Position numbers and translations under genes: made by a program. This document shows, piece after piece, positions 41,812 through 50,557 of a stretch of 64,000 nt of DNA (positions are counted from its first letter, which is position 1; the number at the start of each line of letters is the position of its first letter). Source of the DNA: Bacillota bacterium. Lineage in GTDB: Bacteria; Bacillota; Clostridia; Clostridiales; Clostridiaceae. The stretch is taken from the NCBI GenBank assembly GCA_023445445.1, contig JAEXLD010000112.1, positions 1 through 64,000 on the forward strand. The letters are read 5' to 3'. The notes below the pieces were generated by a model. That model was not told where the DNA came from, ran no database searches, and was given only the letters and a program-made list of their open reading frames with translations.

Positions 41812-41974
41812 AATTTCCAGCTCTATTAAAGTGCTCACTAGAAAAGCCTTCTCTTTTTATTGATTTATGTTTTGCATTTGGATTGTGATTATGACCTTCT
41901 TCTGTTATTGGTGTTTGATAATTACATTTTTCCATTCTAGCTTTTTTATTATCAGGTTGACTATCCTTTGTCAT
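41810..41974 (-). CDS. Small hypothetical protein (54 residues)
   Basis: A short minus-strand gene, unbroken for 54 codons from ATG 41974 to TAA 41812-41810. A near-perfect ribosome binding site (TTAAGGAGGATTACTA) stands right before the start, which is the main reason to believe it. The product is hydrophilic and basic with several histidines (EEGHNHNPNAKHKSIKREGF), a single cysteine and no membrane segment. It begins MTKDSQPDNKKARMEKCNYQ. Small soluble proteins of this kind are common in clostridia but I do not recognise the family. It lies between convergent oppA and the dap operon. Confidence 0.65.
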   Translation of the reverse strand: MTKDSQPDNKKARMEKCNYQTPITEEGHNHNPNAKHKSIKREGFSSEHFNRAGN

Positions 41975-42062
41975 TAGTAATCCTCCTTAATTTTATTTAT
42001 ATTTTATTTTCTCACTTTATTAAATATTTAAACTGGAAATAGATTCATTAAAAAAGGAAACT

Positions 42063-42093
42063 AATATAAATACTATAAATAGTCTTATATTAA
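42063..42093. terminator. Hairpin downstream of dapB
   Basis: TAATATAA ... TTATATTA with inner ACTAT/ATAGT. Weak T-run on the minus strand; probable end of the asd-dapA-dapB transcript. Confidence 0.45.
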
Positions 42094-42104
42094 TCTCCTT
42101 ATAT

Positions 42105-42860
42105 TTAAATTCCTAGAACATCTTCCATATTATATATACTTGCCTCAGTAATTTTACTCATATACTCAGCAGCTTTTAGAGCTCCAACTGCAAATACCTC
42201 TCTTGATAAAGCTTTATGACTTAATTCAATAATTTCACCAGAACCAGCAAATATAACATCATGGTCTCCAACTATAGAACCACCTCTAACAGCATGAATT
42301 CCAATTTCATTATTTTCCCTTTTAGAAAAGCCTTCTCTACCATATACATACTTAATTTCAGTTGGCAGTGAATCTTTTATTGTATCTGCTAATAAAACAG
42401 CAGTACCACTTGGAGAATCTACTTTTTGATTATGATGTTTTTCTATAATTTCTATATCATAGTTGCCATATAAAATAGGAGATATTTTTTTTAGTAAAGA
42501 ATTTATTAAATTAATACCAAGAGACATATTAGCAGATTTAAAAATTGGGATTATTTTACTTTTTTCTGAAATAATTTTTAAATCTTCTTCACTATATCCT
42601 GTTGAGCATAAAATTAGAGGTTTCTTTTTACTTATTGATAATTTAAGTAAATCTTCTAATGCTTCAGGCCTTGAAAAATCTATTAATACATCATAATCTA
42701 CATCAACTTCATTTACATTATTAAATATTTTAAATTCATTTTTGTCACTAGGGTATTTATCTATCCCAGCTACTATTTCTATATTAGAGAAACTCTTGGA
42801 TGACTCTACTATTATTTGTCCCATTTTTCCACAACAACCGTTTAATAATACTTTTACCAT
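42105..42860 (-). CDS. dapB: 4-hydroxy-tetrahydrodipicolinate reductase
   Basis: A 251-residue NAD(P)H enzyme, third step of lysine/diaminopimelate synthesis. The nucleotide-binding loop KVLLNGCCGKMGQIIVESS has G-C-C-G-K-M-G in place of the common G-A-x-G-R-M-G. The DVLIDFSRPEA strand and the catalytic IIEKHHNQKVDSPSGTAVLL segment with His-His and Lys are intact, and the C-terminal GEIIELSHKALSREVFAVGA matches. It follows dapA by nine bases; GGAGGAACT precedes the start. Confidence 0.94.
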   Translation of the reverse strand: MVKVLLNGCCGKMGQIIVESSKSFSNIEIVAGIDKYPSDKNEFKIFNNVNEVDVDYDVLIDFSRPEALEDLLKLSISKKKPLILCSTGYSEEDLKIISEKSKIIPIFKSANMSLGINLINSLLKKISPILYGNYDIEIIEKHHNQKVDSPSGTAVLLADTIKDSLPTEIKYVYGREGFSKRENNEIGIHAVRGGSIVGDHDVIFAGSGEIIELSHKALSREVFAVGALKAAEYMSKITEASIYNMEDVLGI

Positions 42861-42869
42861 AGTTCCTCC

Positions 42870-43751
42870 TTAAATTAAATCATATTTTTTCAAAGTTTCC
42901 TTTAGTAAGGTTAGATTATTATTATCCATTTCATATAAAGGCAATCTAAAATTACCTACATCTTTACCCATTAGGTTTAAAGCTGTTTTAACTGGAATGG
43001 GATTAGTTTCTTTAAATAGCATTTTAGCTAAGTTTATATAGTCTAGTTGAAGATTTAATGCTTTACTTATATCACCATTTAAATAATTATAGGCCATATC
43101 ATGGACAATTTTTGGAGTGATATTAGCAAGTACTGATATTACTCCAATGCCCCCAATAGACATTATAGGTATTATTTGATCATCATTACCTGAGTAAATA
43201 TCTATATTATCTTTACATAAAGCTTTCATTTCAGCTATTTGACTTATATTGCCGCTAGCTTCTTTAATGGCAACAATATTCCTTAACTTACTTAATGCTA
43301 GTAACTCCTTAGGACTTATATTAACACCTGTTCTACTTGGTACATTATATAATATTATAGGTGTAGTAACTTCATTATTAATAGCTTCAAAGTGTCTAAA
43401 TAAACCTTTTTCATTAGTTTTATTGTAGTATGGAGTTATTAATAATAATCCATCTACTCCAATTGATTCAGCATATTTACTCATTTCAATAGATTCTTTA
43501 GTGTTGTTACTACCAGTACCAGCTATAACAGGAATTCTTTTATTAACTATATCAACAGTGAACTTAATAACTTTTTCTTTTTCTTCCTTATTCATAGTAC
43601 TTGCTTCTCCAGTAGTACCACAAACTACAATGGCATCTGTTTTCTCTTCGATTTGCCATTCTATTAGTTCTTTCAACTTTTCATAATTGATTTCATTGTT
43701 TGAAGTAAAAGGTGTTATAATAGCTACTCCAGAGCCTTTAAAAATTGACAT
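42870..43751 (-). CDS. dapA: 4-hydroxy-tetrahydrodipicolinate synthase
   Basis: A 293-residue TIM-barrel aldolase condensing pyruvate with aspartate semialdehyde. The Schiff-base lysine lies in NIVAIKEASGNISQ, the catalytic Tyr in PIILYNVPSRTGVNI, and GTTGEASTMNKEEK near residue 45-60 is the substrate-binding loop. Length is normal. The start ATG overlaps the asd stop by one base. Product goes to DapB encoded next. Confidence 0.95.
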   Translation of the reverse strand: MSIFKGSGVAIITPFTSNNEINYEKLKELIEWQIEEKTDAIVVCGTTGEASTMNKEEKEKVIKFTVDIVNKRIPVIAGTGSNNTKESIEMSKYAESIGVDGLLLITPYYNKTNEKGLFRHFEAINNEVTTPIILYNVPSRTGVNISPKELLALSKLRNIVAIKEASGNISQIAEMKALCKDNIDIYSGNDDQIIPIMSIGGIGVISVLANITPKIVHDMAYNYLNGDISKALNLQLDYINLAKMLFKETNPIPVKTALNLMGKDVGNFRLPLYEMDNNNLTLLKETLKKYDLI

Positions 43752-44743
43752 TATTTATCACTCCCTATTAATAGTTCAGCTATTTGGACTGCGTTTAAAG
43801 CAGCTCCCTTTCTAATATTGTCTGCTACTACCCATAGGTTTAACCCATTATCTAAGCTATAGTCTCTTCTAATACGCCCTAGAAAAACATCATCCTTGCC
43901 ACTAACAAATAGAGGAGTGGGATATTTACTTTCAGAAATATCATCATAAAGAGTTATTCCTTTAGTATCATTAAACAATTTTAAAATATCTTTTAAGTCA
44001 AATGGTTTTTCTAGTTCTACGTTAATACTTTCACTATGGCTATTTAAAACAGGAACTCTAACAGCAGTTGCTGTAATTTTTAAATTAGAATTATGAAGAA
44101 TTTTTTTTGTTTCTTCAATCATTTTAATTTCTTCCTTTGTATAACCATTTTCTAAGAATACATCTATATGTGGCAGGCAATTTCCTGCTATAGGTTGAGG
44201 AAATTTTTTAGGAGCATCTCCCTTATAACCATTTTCTAAATCTGATATTCCTTGCATACCTGCACCTGAGACAGCTTGATAAGTAGAGTAGACAATTCTT
44301 TTTATTCCATAGTTATCTAATAAAATTTTTAATGGAAGCATAGCTTGAATTGTAGAGCAATTTGGATTAGCTATTATACCGCTATGCCATTTAATATCTT
44401 CTGGATTTACTTCTGGTACTACTAATGGAACATTCTTGTCCATTCTAAAAGCACTTGAATTATCAATAACAACGGCTCCATATGAAGAAAATATTGGTGA
44501 ATATTTTAAGCTTGCATCTCCACCTGCTGAAAATAAAGCAAAATCTATTTTTTTATTTTTTATATTTTCTTCAGATGTTTCTTCAACAATAAATTCTTGA
44601 TCTTTAAACTTAAGTTTTGAACCGGCAGACCTTTTAGATGCAAAAAGATATAGGTCCTTTATTGGGAAATTCCTTTCTTCTAGAATTTCTAAAAACTTTC
44701 TACCTACGTTACCAGTAGCCCCAACTATAGCAACATTGTACAT
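43751..44743 (-). CDS. asd: Aspartate-semialdehyde dehydrogenase
   Basis: A 330-residue NADPH enzyme making aspartate semialdehyde, the branch point for lysine, threonine and methionine. NADP loop VAIVGATGNVGRKFLEILEE at the N-terminus, catalytic Cys in IIANPNCSTIQAMLPL near residue 128, and the VSGAGMQGISDLEN and TAVRVPVLNSHSESINVE segments are present. First gene of asd-dapA-dapB. Its leader of under 200 bases is too short for a lysine riboswitch, and I see none. Confidence 0.95.
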   Translation of the reverse strand: MYNVAIVGATGNVGRKFLEILEERNFPIKDLYLFASKRSAGSKLKFKDQEFIVEETSEENIKNKKIDFALFSAGGDASLKYSPIFSSYGAVVIDNSSAFRMDKNVPLVVPEVNPEDIKWHSGIIANPNCSTIQAMLPLKILLDNYGIKRIVYSTYQAVSGAGMQGISDLENGYKGDAPKKFPQPIAGNCLPHIDVFLENGYTKEEIKMIEETKKILHNSNLKITATAVRVPVLNSHSESINVELEKPFDLKDILKLFNDTKGITLYDDISESKYPTPLFVSGKDDVFLGRIRRDYSLDNGLNLWVVADNIRKGAALNAVQIAELLIGSDK

Positions 44744-44768
44744 AAACTTTTCCCCCTTTTTATTATAA

Positions 44769-44787
44769 TAAGCAAAAAATATGCTTA
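44769..44787. promoter_or_regulatory. Inverted repeat in the asd leader
   Basis: TAAGCA / TGCTTA around 7 A/T bases, about 30 bases upstream of the asd start. Could be an operator or weak attenuator hairpin; no strong T-run on either side. Confidence 0.3.
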
Positions 44788-44933
44788 CTAATAACTATAG
44801 TTAAAATATTCAAAAATTTCAATACTTTATTATAATATATAATTTTTATCTTTATATAGTGATTAATTATTTTAAAGGTATATTGATAAGTATTTTGGGG
44901 AAAATATAAATATTAAATGTAGGGGGTATAATA

Positions 44934-45185
44934 ATGAGTAAAACACCTTTAAAAAAAATTATTAAATCTAAAATTAAATCTAATAAAGAGTTAAGTGAAG
45001 CTGAAATTTTAAGAGAAAAAATTAAGTATGAAATTGCTGAAGAACTAGGTTTAAAAGAAAAAGTTGACTTAGAGGGATGGGGTGGTTTAACGGCTGAAGA
45101 AACAGGACGAATTGGAGGTATAATGACAAAACGAAAAAGGATGCTTAAAATACCAACTAACGATGAGATATTAGGAAGAAAATAA
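44934..45185 (+). CDS. Small acid-soluble spore protein, alpha/beta type
   Basis: An 83-residue spore DNA-coating protein. The C-terminal half has the family core WGGLTAEETGRIGGIMTKRK, and the central KYEIAEELGL corresponds to the germination-protease cleavage region. The lysine-rich N-terminal extension (KKIIKSKIKSNKELSEAEIL) resembles minor or Ssp4-like clostridial members. It binds and protects DNA in dormant spores and supplies amino acids on germination. Expected to be under the forespore factor sigma-G; no promoter was assigned. GGGGG precedes the ATG. It shows that the organism makes spores. Confidence 0.9.
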   Translation: MSKTPLKKIIKSKIKSNKELSEAEILREKIKYEIAEELGLKEKVDLEGWGGLTAEETGRIGGIMTKRKRMLKIPTNDEILGRK

Positions 45186-45278
45186 TTTATTTTCTAATCC
45201 TTTTATATGTAGCATTGACTAAAGGAAAATTTACCTTTAATATAGTTTTAGAAAAGTATTAAAGTGGGGGGGATTACT

Positions 45279-46013
45279 TTGGCATATGGAGATTTTGCCG
45301 AAATTTATGATGAACTAATTTATGAAGATATAAATTACGATTCTATGTGCTCAAGGGTAATTGATATATGTAATAAAGAAAATATTACATTTAATAATTA
45401 TTTAGACATTGCTTGTGGAACAGGAAATCTAACTTTAAGACTGGCTAAATATTTTAAGGAATCTTTTGCTGTTGACTTATCAGAAGATATGTTAAGAGAG
45501 GCTTTCAACAAATTGAAAAAAGAAAAAATAAAATGTAAAATTATTTGTCAGGATATGAGTGAATTAAGTTTAAATAGAAAATTTGATTTAATAACTTCAG
45601 CATTAGATTCTACCAATTATATAATTGAAGAAGAAAAACTTTTAAATTATTTTATTAAGGTTAAGGAACATCTAAATGATAATGGATTATTTATTTTTGA
45701 TATAAATTCATACTATAAGCTTTCAAATATTTTAGGAAACAATATATATACTTATAGTGAAAAAGATGTTTTTTATACTTGGGAAAATGTTTTTGAAGAA
45801 GATTTATTAAGTATGTATTTGACCTTCTTTGTTAGAAGAGATAATTTATATGAAAGATTTGAAGAAGAACATTTAGAAAGAGCTTATACAGAAGAACTTA
45901 TTGAAGAAAAGCTCAAAGTTGCTGGATTGAAAATAGTAAAAAAGTTTGATGGTTATACTGAAAAACAAGTTAATGATAAAACAGAAAGAATTGTATATAT
46001 AGTAAAAAAATAA
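45279..46013 (+). CDS. SAM-dependent methyltransferase
   Basis: A 244-residue class I methyltransferase. Motif I is NYLDIACGTGNLTLRLAKYF near residue 40-60, followed by FAVDLSEDMLREAF (acidic motif II) and FDLITSALDSTNYII. The N-terminal YGDFAEIYDELIYEDINYDS resembles the YqeM group. TTG 45279 was chosen since the GGGGGG run is six bases before; the GTG 45264 lies within it. 19 bases separate it from hslO downstream, likely one operon. Substrate unknown. Confidence 0.83.
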   Translation: MAYGDFAEIYDELIYEDINYDSMCSRVIDICNKENITFNNYLDIACGTGNLTLRLAKYFKESFAVDLSEDMLREAFNKLKKEKIKCKIICQDMSELSLNRKFDLITSALDSTNYIIEEEKLLNYFIKVKEHLNDNGLFIFDINSYYKLSNILGNNIYTYSEKDVFYTWENVFEEDLLSMYLTFFVRRDNLYERFEEEHLERAYTEELIEEKLKVAGLKIVKKFDGYTEKQVNDKTERIVYIVKK

Positions 46014-46032
46014 AAAAAATGGAGGATTTTCA

Positions 46033-46917
46033 ATGGATAAAATTATAAGAGCTACAGCAAAGGATGGAATGATTAGAATTATTGCTGGAGAAACAACAAA
46101 TTTAGTTAATACAGGTACAAATCTTCATGAATGTACTCCTGTTGCAGCAGCATCCCTAGGTAGAATGTTAACTGCAGGAGCTTTAATGGGAGTTACTTTA
46201 AAGTCAGATAAAGAAGTTATAACATTAAAAATAAATGGTGGAGGAGAAGCTAAGGGTGTTACTGTAACAGCATACCAAGGAGGAATAGTTAAAGGATTTA
46301 TAGGAAATCCTTATGGTAATTTACCATTAAACTCTAAGGGTAAGTTAGATGTAGGTGGATATATTGGAATTAATGGTGAATTTACTGTTATAAAAGATTT
46401 AGGTATGAAGGATCCTTATGTTGGTCAAGTTCCTATTTATACTGGGGAAATAGGTGAAGATCTAGCTTATTATTTCACAGTATCTGAGCAAACACCTTCA
46501 GCAGTTGCATTAGGAGTATTAGTTGATAAGGATTATACAATAAAGACAGCTGGTGGTTTTATAATTCAAATGATGCCAGATTCAGATGAATTACTTTCAG
46601 ATTTGCTTACATATAGATTAGAAGAAATACCATCAATAACAACTATGTTATTAGAACATGGAAGTATTGAAAAAGTTTTAGAATATATATTCGATGGTAT
46701 GGATTTAAATATATTAGAAGAATTAACACCAGAATTTAAATGTAATTGTACTAGAGAAAAAGTTGAATCAGTATTAATATCTATAGGTGAAAAAGATTTA
46801 GAAGAAATATATAACGATGGAAAAGAAGAAGAAATAAAATGTAATTTCTGTAATGCAGCATATAAATTTTCTAACGAAGAAATTGGTGAAATATTAAATA
46901 GAGCAAGACAAAAATAA
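46033..46917 (+). CDS. hslO: Redox-regulated chaperone Hsp33
   Basis: A 294-residue cytosolic holdase switched on by oxidation. The N-terminal domain starts DKIIRATAKDGMIRIIAGET and includes TPVAAASLGRMLTAGALMG. The C-terminal redox switch has the four zinc-binding cysteines in FKCNCTREKV (C-x-C) and IKCNFCNAAYKF (C-x-x-C). Length and order are those of full Hsp33. GGAGG precedes the ATG. Followed by a terminator shared with the converging tRNA gene. Confidence 0.95.
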   Translation: MDKIIRATAKDGMIRIIAGETTNLVNTGTNLHECTPVAAASLGRMLTAGALMGVTLKSDKEVITLKINGGGEAKGVTVTAYQGGIVKGFIGNPYGNLPLNSKGKLDVGGYIGINGEFTVIKDLGMKDPYVGQVPIYTGEIGEDLAYYFTVSEQTPSAVALGVLVDKDYTIKTAGGFIIQMMPDSDELLSDLLTYRLEEIPSITTMLLEHGSIEKVLEYIFDGMDLNILEELTPEFKCNCTREKVESVLISIGEKDLEEIYNDGKEEEIKCNFCNAAYKFSNEEIGEILNRARQK

Positions 46918-46922
46918 TATAT

Positions 46923-46960
46923 AAAAGGCACTGATAGTATAACTTTTCAGTGCTTTTCTT
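46923..46960. terminator. Bidirectional terminator between hslO and tRNA-Cys
   Basis: AAAAGGCACTGA pairs with TCAGTGCTTTT across an 11-base loop; T-rich ends on both strands. Confidence 0.82.
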
Positions 46961-46962
46961 TT

Positions 46963-47037
<75 letters not shown>

Positions 47038-47129
47038 TAATATATTTATAGTTTATGTTTATAATTAAATTTTGATACATAAAATAAAAATCTAATTATT
47101 TGAAATAATATATCTTGGAGGTGATAACA

Positions 47130-47795
47130 ATGGATATGTTTAAAGAGTTAAATAATATATTAATAAATGAAGAAAAACCTTCAATTCAATTAGAAATTTT
47201 AATGAGAAAAGAAATTTTTAGGGGAAGTGAATTTAACATATTAAATAAACTTAAAAATATTCCTCAAGATAAAAAGTTTCATCCAGAAGGGAATGTGTGG
47301 AATCATACTAAATTAGTTATAGATACTGCTGCTAAGGTTAGAAGTTTTTCCCTAAATCCTGATTCTTTTATGTGGGCTGCCTTATTTCATGACATTGGAA
47401 AAATAGAAACTACTAAATTCATCAAAGGAAGATATAGATCTTATAATCATGATAAGGTAGGTAAAGATGTAACTTATAAAATACTTATTAATTATACAGA
47501 TAAAGAAAAGGCAGAAAGAATATCTGAAATAGTAAGTTTTCATATGCATCATATATATATATTGAAGGATCTACCCTTTTCTGATATACCTGCACTTATT
47601 AATAGTAGTAGTTATAATGATATAATTCTTCTTTTTATTTGTGATAAATTAGGTCGCGGGAATCAATCTTTAGAAGAAAAGGAAAAAGCTTTGCTAGAAG
47701 TAAATCAAATATTAAAAAAGTTAGATATAGAAAATAAATTAATTAATAAGGATATTATGAAGAAAATTAAAAGGATTAATGAAAATTTAATATAG
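47130..47795 (+). CDS. HD-domain phosphohydrolase
   Basis: A 221-residue protein with a metal-dependent HD domain: GNVWNHTKLVIDTAAKVR (first His), ALFHDIGKIETTKF (the HD doublet), YNHDKVGKD and later IVSFHMHHIYILKD. It resembles the HD part of tRNA nucleotidyltransferases but lacks the polymerase domain. Substrate unknown, probably a nucleotide or RNA phosphate ester. ATG 47130 has GGAGGTGAT just upstream; the earlier TTG 47115 lies before that site. Single gene between tRNA-Cys (divergent) and a GTGCTGTCGCA-type hairpin. Confidence 0.82.
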   Translation: MDMFKELNNILINEEKPSIQLEILMRKEIFRGSEFNILNKLKNIPQDKKFHPEGNVWNHTKLVIDTAAKVRSFSLNPDSFMWAALFHDIGKIETTKFIKGRYRSYNHDKVGKDVTYKILINYTDKEKAERISEIVSFHMHHIYILKDLPFSDIPALINSSSYNDIILLFICDKLGRGNQSLEEKEKALLEVNQILKKLDIENKLINKDIMKKIKRINENLI

Positions 47796-47810
47796 AATAA
47801 TAATTTCATT

Positions 47811-47855
47811 GGTGCTGTCGCAATAGAACCTAATTTTATATTGTGCGACAGCACC
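47811..47855. repeat. GTGCTGTCGCA palindrome (short copy)
   Basis: GGTGCTGTCGCA and TGCGACAGCACC are perfect 12-base arms around 21 A/T-rich bases. It can act as a terminator for both converging genes, but the same arm sequence recurs at 57170, so it looks like a repeat family. Confidence 0.7.
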
Positions 47856-47907
47856 TTATTTATAAATTTAGAAACATTTATATTAATTAAACGTATTATA
47901 TTAAAGA

Positions 47908-48609
47908 CTAAAGTACCAATAGACTACCTCTATCATGTAATTTCATATTGTTTAGGTATATAGGGGTAACATTATGCTTTTTTAAAAAGTCTTTAACTTC
48001 TTTACCATACTTATAATAATCTAAGTTTCCGAAGAAGGCTATTGTATCATCATTAATTAATCCACCTGTGCCACCTATAAAGCCGTAGTCTAAGCCTTCT
48101 AAAATTATATCTCCTGGAGGTAACAATAATATATCTAGGTTAAATTTAGATAAGATTTTATAAATACCAGCATCATTAGTTATAAGAGCGTTTTTAGAAA
48201 TTGGTAAACATGAACATTTAGTATAACCTTGTTTTACGTTAATTAAAGTTTTATCCTTTTGAAAGCTTAATAGATTTTTATCTGTAAATTTTAAGTTGTG
48301 TATAAAATAATCATCAAGTATTAAAGCATTTAAATAAATATTATTAGGATAAGATGATTCTAGAAATTTTTCGCTTTCTATAAATTTAATATTTAATTTT
48401 GATAAACTTTCTTTAAAGTTTTTATCCATATTTCTGTTGATTATTATCTTTTTTGTCTTTTTATCTAATATATTTAACTGAATATCTACATGACCATCTA
48501 TAGCTGAATATACATCATTAGATTTTGGAATTTCAATAACTTTTAAATTTAGAGAAGATAAAGTATCTTTTTCTTTTTGTGTTGTTCTGTAATCAATAAA
48601 ACAAATCAT
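47908..48609 (-). CDS. DUF6873-like GME-fold protein
   Basis: A 233-residue protein that resembles the guanidino-group-modifying (GME/amidinotransferase) fold. Visible pieces are SAIDGHVDIQLNILDKK (Asp-Gly-His as in the catalytic acid region), GYTKCSCLPISKNALITNDA with a cysteine pair, LDYGFIGGTGGLINDD and a terminal LHDRGSLLVL. Family name is from memory and should be taken as a best guess. Cytosolic, no export signal. It stands alone, with TAGGAGATTT before the start at 48609. Confidence 0.6.
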   Translation of the reverse strand: MICFIDYRTTQKEKDTLSSLNLKVIEIPKSNDVYSAIDGHVDIQLNILDKKTKKIIINRNMDKNFKESLSKLNIKFIESEKFLESSYPNNIYLNALILDDYFIHNLKFTDKNLLSFQKDKTLINVKQGYTKCSCLPISKNALITNDAGIYKILSKFNLDILLLPPGDIILEGLDYGFIGGTGGLINDDTIAFFGNLDYYKYGKEVKDFLKKHNVTPIYLNNMKLHDRGSLLVL

Positions 48610-48736
48610 ATAAATCTCCTACTTTATTTTTAATTTATTATAAAATATTAATATTTATTTGTCGATTACTAAGAAATAATTTCTGAATATAGATAATTTT
48701 TTTATACATACTATTATTAGAAAGGGAGTGTAATCC

Positions 48737-49627
48737 ATGCTTGTATTAAAACTTGTTTACAATAGTGATTTGGATTTTGTATATGAAATACAAGATTTAA
48801 GGTTAGTTCTTAGAAAAAAAGACATAAAAATAGGAGTTGTAGAAAGTGTGGAATTAGATAATCATATAATTAAAATATTATGTGATGATAATAGTTATAG
48901 TGAAAGAGTTAGAGATATTATAAATTTATATATAAGTAATGTATTATATAAGGTTGTTCTAAATGAATATAAAGAAAAAGAAATGTTAGGATATTTAACT
49001 GAAAATTATTTCTTTCTTAAGCAAGAGGAAATAATAGAAGTTGAAGAAGAAATAATAAAGGTATTTCTAGAAAATAAGTCTTTAAATTTTGATAATTTAA
49101 TATATTGCTTAAATAAAGTAAATGATATTATAGAAAAAATAAAGAGTTGTTTAGAGGAAAATTCTGAAATTAATATCAATGGATTTATAAGATTTAGAAT
49201 GAAGGAATTAAGAGAAGATATAGAAGATGTAATAGATAAAGTAATAGAAAGTTATATGGTAGAAAAGGAATATAAAGAATTTATAAAATTACTAAAATAT
49301 TTTGTGGAAATTCAAGATAGTAAAATAGAGGAAATAAACATTGTTATAAATGAAGCTGGAGATTACTCTATTATTGATAGCAATAAAAATGATATATTTA
49401 ATGAATTTATGAAGGAACTGATAGAATGCAATTTAGATAATGATGTAAAAATGGAAGATATAATTATAAGTGGATTAATAACTAATTCTCCTAAAAGGAT
49501 AATTATTCATGGAAAAAATAATTGTTTAAATAAAGAATTTATGGATACCATAGAAAAAGTTTTTGAAAATAAGGTGATATTCTGTAAAGGCTGTATATTA
49601 TGTGTGGAAAAACAAGTTAAATTGTAA
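48737..49627 (+). CDS. Sporulation protein YtxC-like
   Basis: A 296-residue protein matching the YtxC family found in spore formers. The central GFIRFRMKELREDIEDVIDK motif is its hallmark; around it are long charged helices. The C-terminus has FCKGCILC with a C-x-x-C. No membrane segment. AAAGGGAGTG precedes the ATG. In many clostridia ytxC lies next to thrS-infC-rpmI-rplT; here rpmI-rplT follow directly after a leader, without thrS or infC. Function in sporulation is presumed from the family only. Confidence 0.8.
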   Translation: MLVLKLVYNSDLDFVYEIQDLRLVLRKKDIKIGVVESVELDNHIIKILCDDNSYSERVRDIINLYISNVLYKVVLNEYKEKEMLGYLTENYFFLKQEEIIEVEEEIIKVFLENKSLNFDNLIYCLNKVNDIIEKIKSCLEENSEININGFIRFRMKELREDIEDVIDKVIESYMVEKEYKEFIKLLKYFVEIQDSKIEEINIVINEAGDYSIIDSNKNDIFNEFMKELIECNLDNDVKMEDIIISGLITNSPKRIIIHGKNNCLNKEFMDTIEKVFENKVIFCKGCILCVEKQVKL

Positions 49628-49634
49628 TTTATTA

Positions 49635-49663
49635 TTGACAAGTTTTTTACCTGATAATATAAT
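49635..49663 (+). promoter_or_regulatory. Consensus promoter of rpmI-rplT
   Basis: Perfect TTGACA (49635-49640), 17-base spacer, perfect TATAAT (49658-49663), as expected for ribosomal protein genes. Confidence 0.88.
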
Positions 49664-49670
49664 TACAATT

Positions 49671-49805
49671 GTTAAGAAGGAACATAGCCGTTTCTCACCT
49701 TACGGCGAAGCTTAGTAAGGTAGTATATTCTATTTTTATTAATTTACAAAATAAATTAGAAATAAGAATATTGTGAGGACGGCATTATGCTGTCTTTTTT
49801 ATTTT
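49671..49805 (+). ncRNA. Ribosomal protein L20-type leader with attenuator
   Basis: GCCGT (49687-49691) can pair locally with ACGGC (49702-49706). With CTCAC (49694-49698) added, it can instead pair with GTGAG...ACGGC (49773-49783). A terminator stem GACGGCA/TGCTGTC (49778-49794) followed by TTTTTT overlaps that partner, so the pairings exclude each other. CCTTA/TAAGG and an ATATTC/GAATAT stem fill the middle. This resembles the L20-binding autoregulatory leader of Firmicutes. Confidence 0.75.
49778..49801 (+). terminator. Attenuator terminator in the rpmI leader
   Basis: GACGGCA / TGCTGTC (7 bp, one G-U) with loop TTA, then TTTTTT. Confidence 0.8.
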
Positions 49806-49871
49806 ATAAGCTTTTAAGTGAATTTATTTTTAAGCTTGTTATTAAGCATAATTTGAGAGGAGGATTTTATT

Positions 49872-50069
49872 ATGCCAAAAATGAAAACACACAGAGGTGC
49901 AGCAAAAAGATTTAAAAAGACTGGAACTGGAAAGTTAAAAAGAGCTAAAGCATTTAAGAGTCATATATTAACTAAAAAAAGCTCTAAGAGAAAGAGAAAC
50001 TTAAGAAAAGCAGCTTATGTTTCAACAACTCAAGAAAAAGCAATGAAAAAGTTATTACCATATTTATAA
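49872..50069 (+). CDS. rpmI: Ribosomal protein L35
   Basis: A 65-residue basic protein of the large subunit, opening PKMKTHRGAAKRFKKTGTGK and ending MKKLLPYL as in other L35. AGAGGAGG precedes the ATG. It is the first gene after the leader; rplT follows after 20 bases. infC, usually the first gene of this operon, is not present here. Confidence 0.97.
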   Translation: MPKMKTHRGAAKRFKKTGTGKLKRAKAFKSHILTKKSSKRKRNLRKAAYVSTTQEKAMKKLLPYL

Positions 50070-50089
50070 GATTATAGGAGGATTGAAGC

Positions 50090-50449
50090 ATGGCAAGAGT
50101 TAAAAGAGCGGTTAATTCACGTAAAAATCATAAAAAAGTATTAAAGCTTGCGAAGGGTTATTATGGTGGAAAGAGCAGATTATTTAAAACTGCTAACGAA
50201 TCAGTAATAAGAGCTTTAAGAAATGCATATGTTGGAAGAAGATTAAAGAAGAGAGATTTTAGAAGACTATGGATAGCTAGAATAAATGCAGCTACAAGAA
50301 TGAATGGTCTTTCATATTCAAAATTCATAAATGGAATCAAATTAGCTGGAATAGATATGAACAGAAAGATGTTATCTGAAATAGCTATAAATGATCCAAA
50401 AGCATTTGCAGATTTAGTAGAAGTAGCAAAAAATCAATTAAACAAGTAA
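50090..50449 (+). CDS. rplT: Ribosomal protein L20
   Basis: A 119-residue large-subunit protein needed early in assembly. It opens ARVKRAVNSRKNHKKVLKLA and contains GLSYSKFINGIKLAGIDMNR, both standard. In Firmicutes free L20 binds its own leader and increases termination there; the leader at 49671-49805 fits that role. TAGGAGG precedes the ATG. Ends at a perfect terminator. Confidence 0.97.
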   Translation: MARVKRAVNSRKNHKKVLKLAKGYYGGKSRLFKTANESVIRALRNAYVGRRLKKRDFRRLWIARINAATRMNGLSYSKFINGIKLAGIDMNRKMLSEIAINDPKAFADLVEVAKNQLNK

Positions 50450-50454
50450 CATAC

Positions 50455-50478
50455 TGCGACCTTAAGGTCGCATTTTTT
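50455..50478 (+). terminator. Intrinsic terminator of rplT
   Basis: TGCGACC / GGTCGCA with loop TTAA and six T. Confidence 0.95.
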
Positions 50479-50557
50479 GTAGATTTATATAAATAATATA
50501 TAGAAAAATAGTGTATAATAGGTTATATAAAATTAAGTGTATCTGAGAGGTGAAGAT

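Noticed and set aside
44744..44933. Lysine riboswitch before asd-dapA-dapB
   Set aside because: The space is under 200 bases, A/T-rich, and lacks the multi-helix L-box pattern; only a short TAAGCA/TGCTTA repeat is present.
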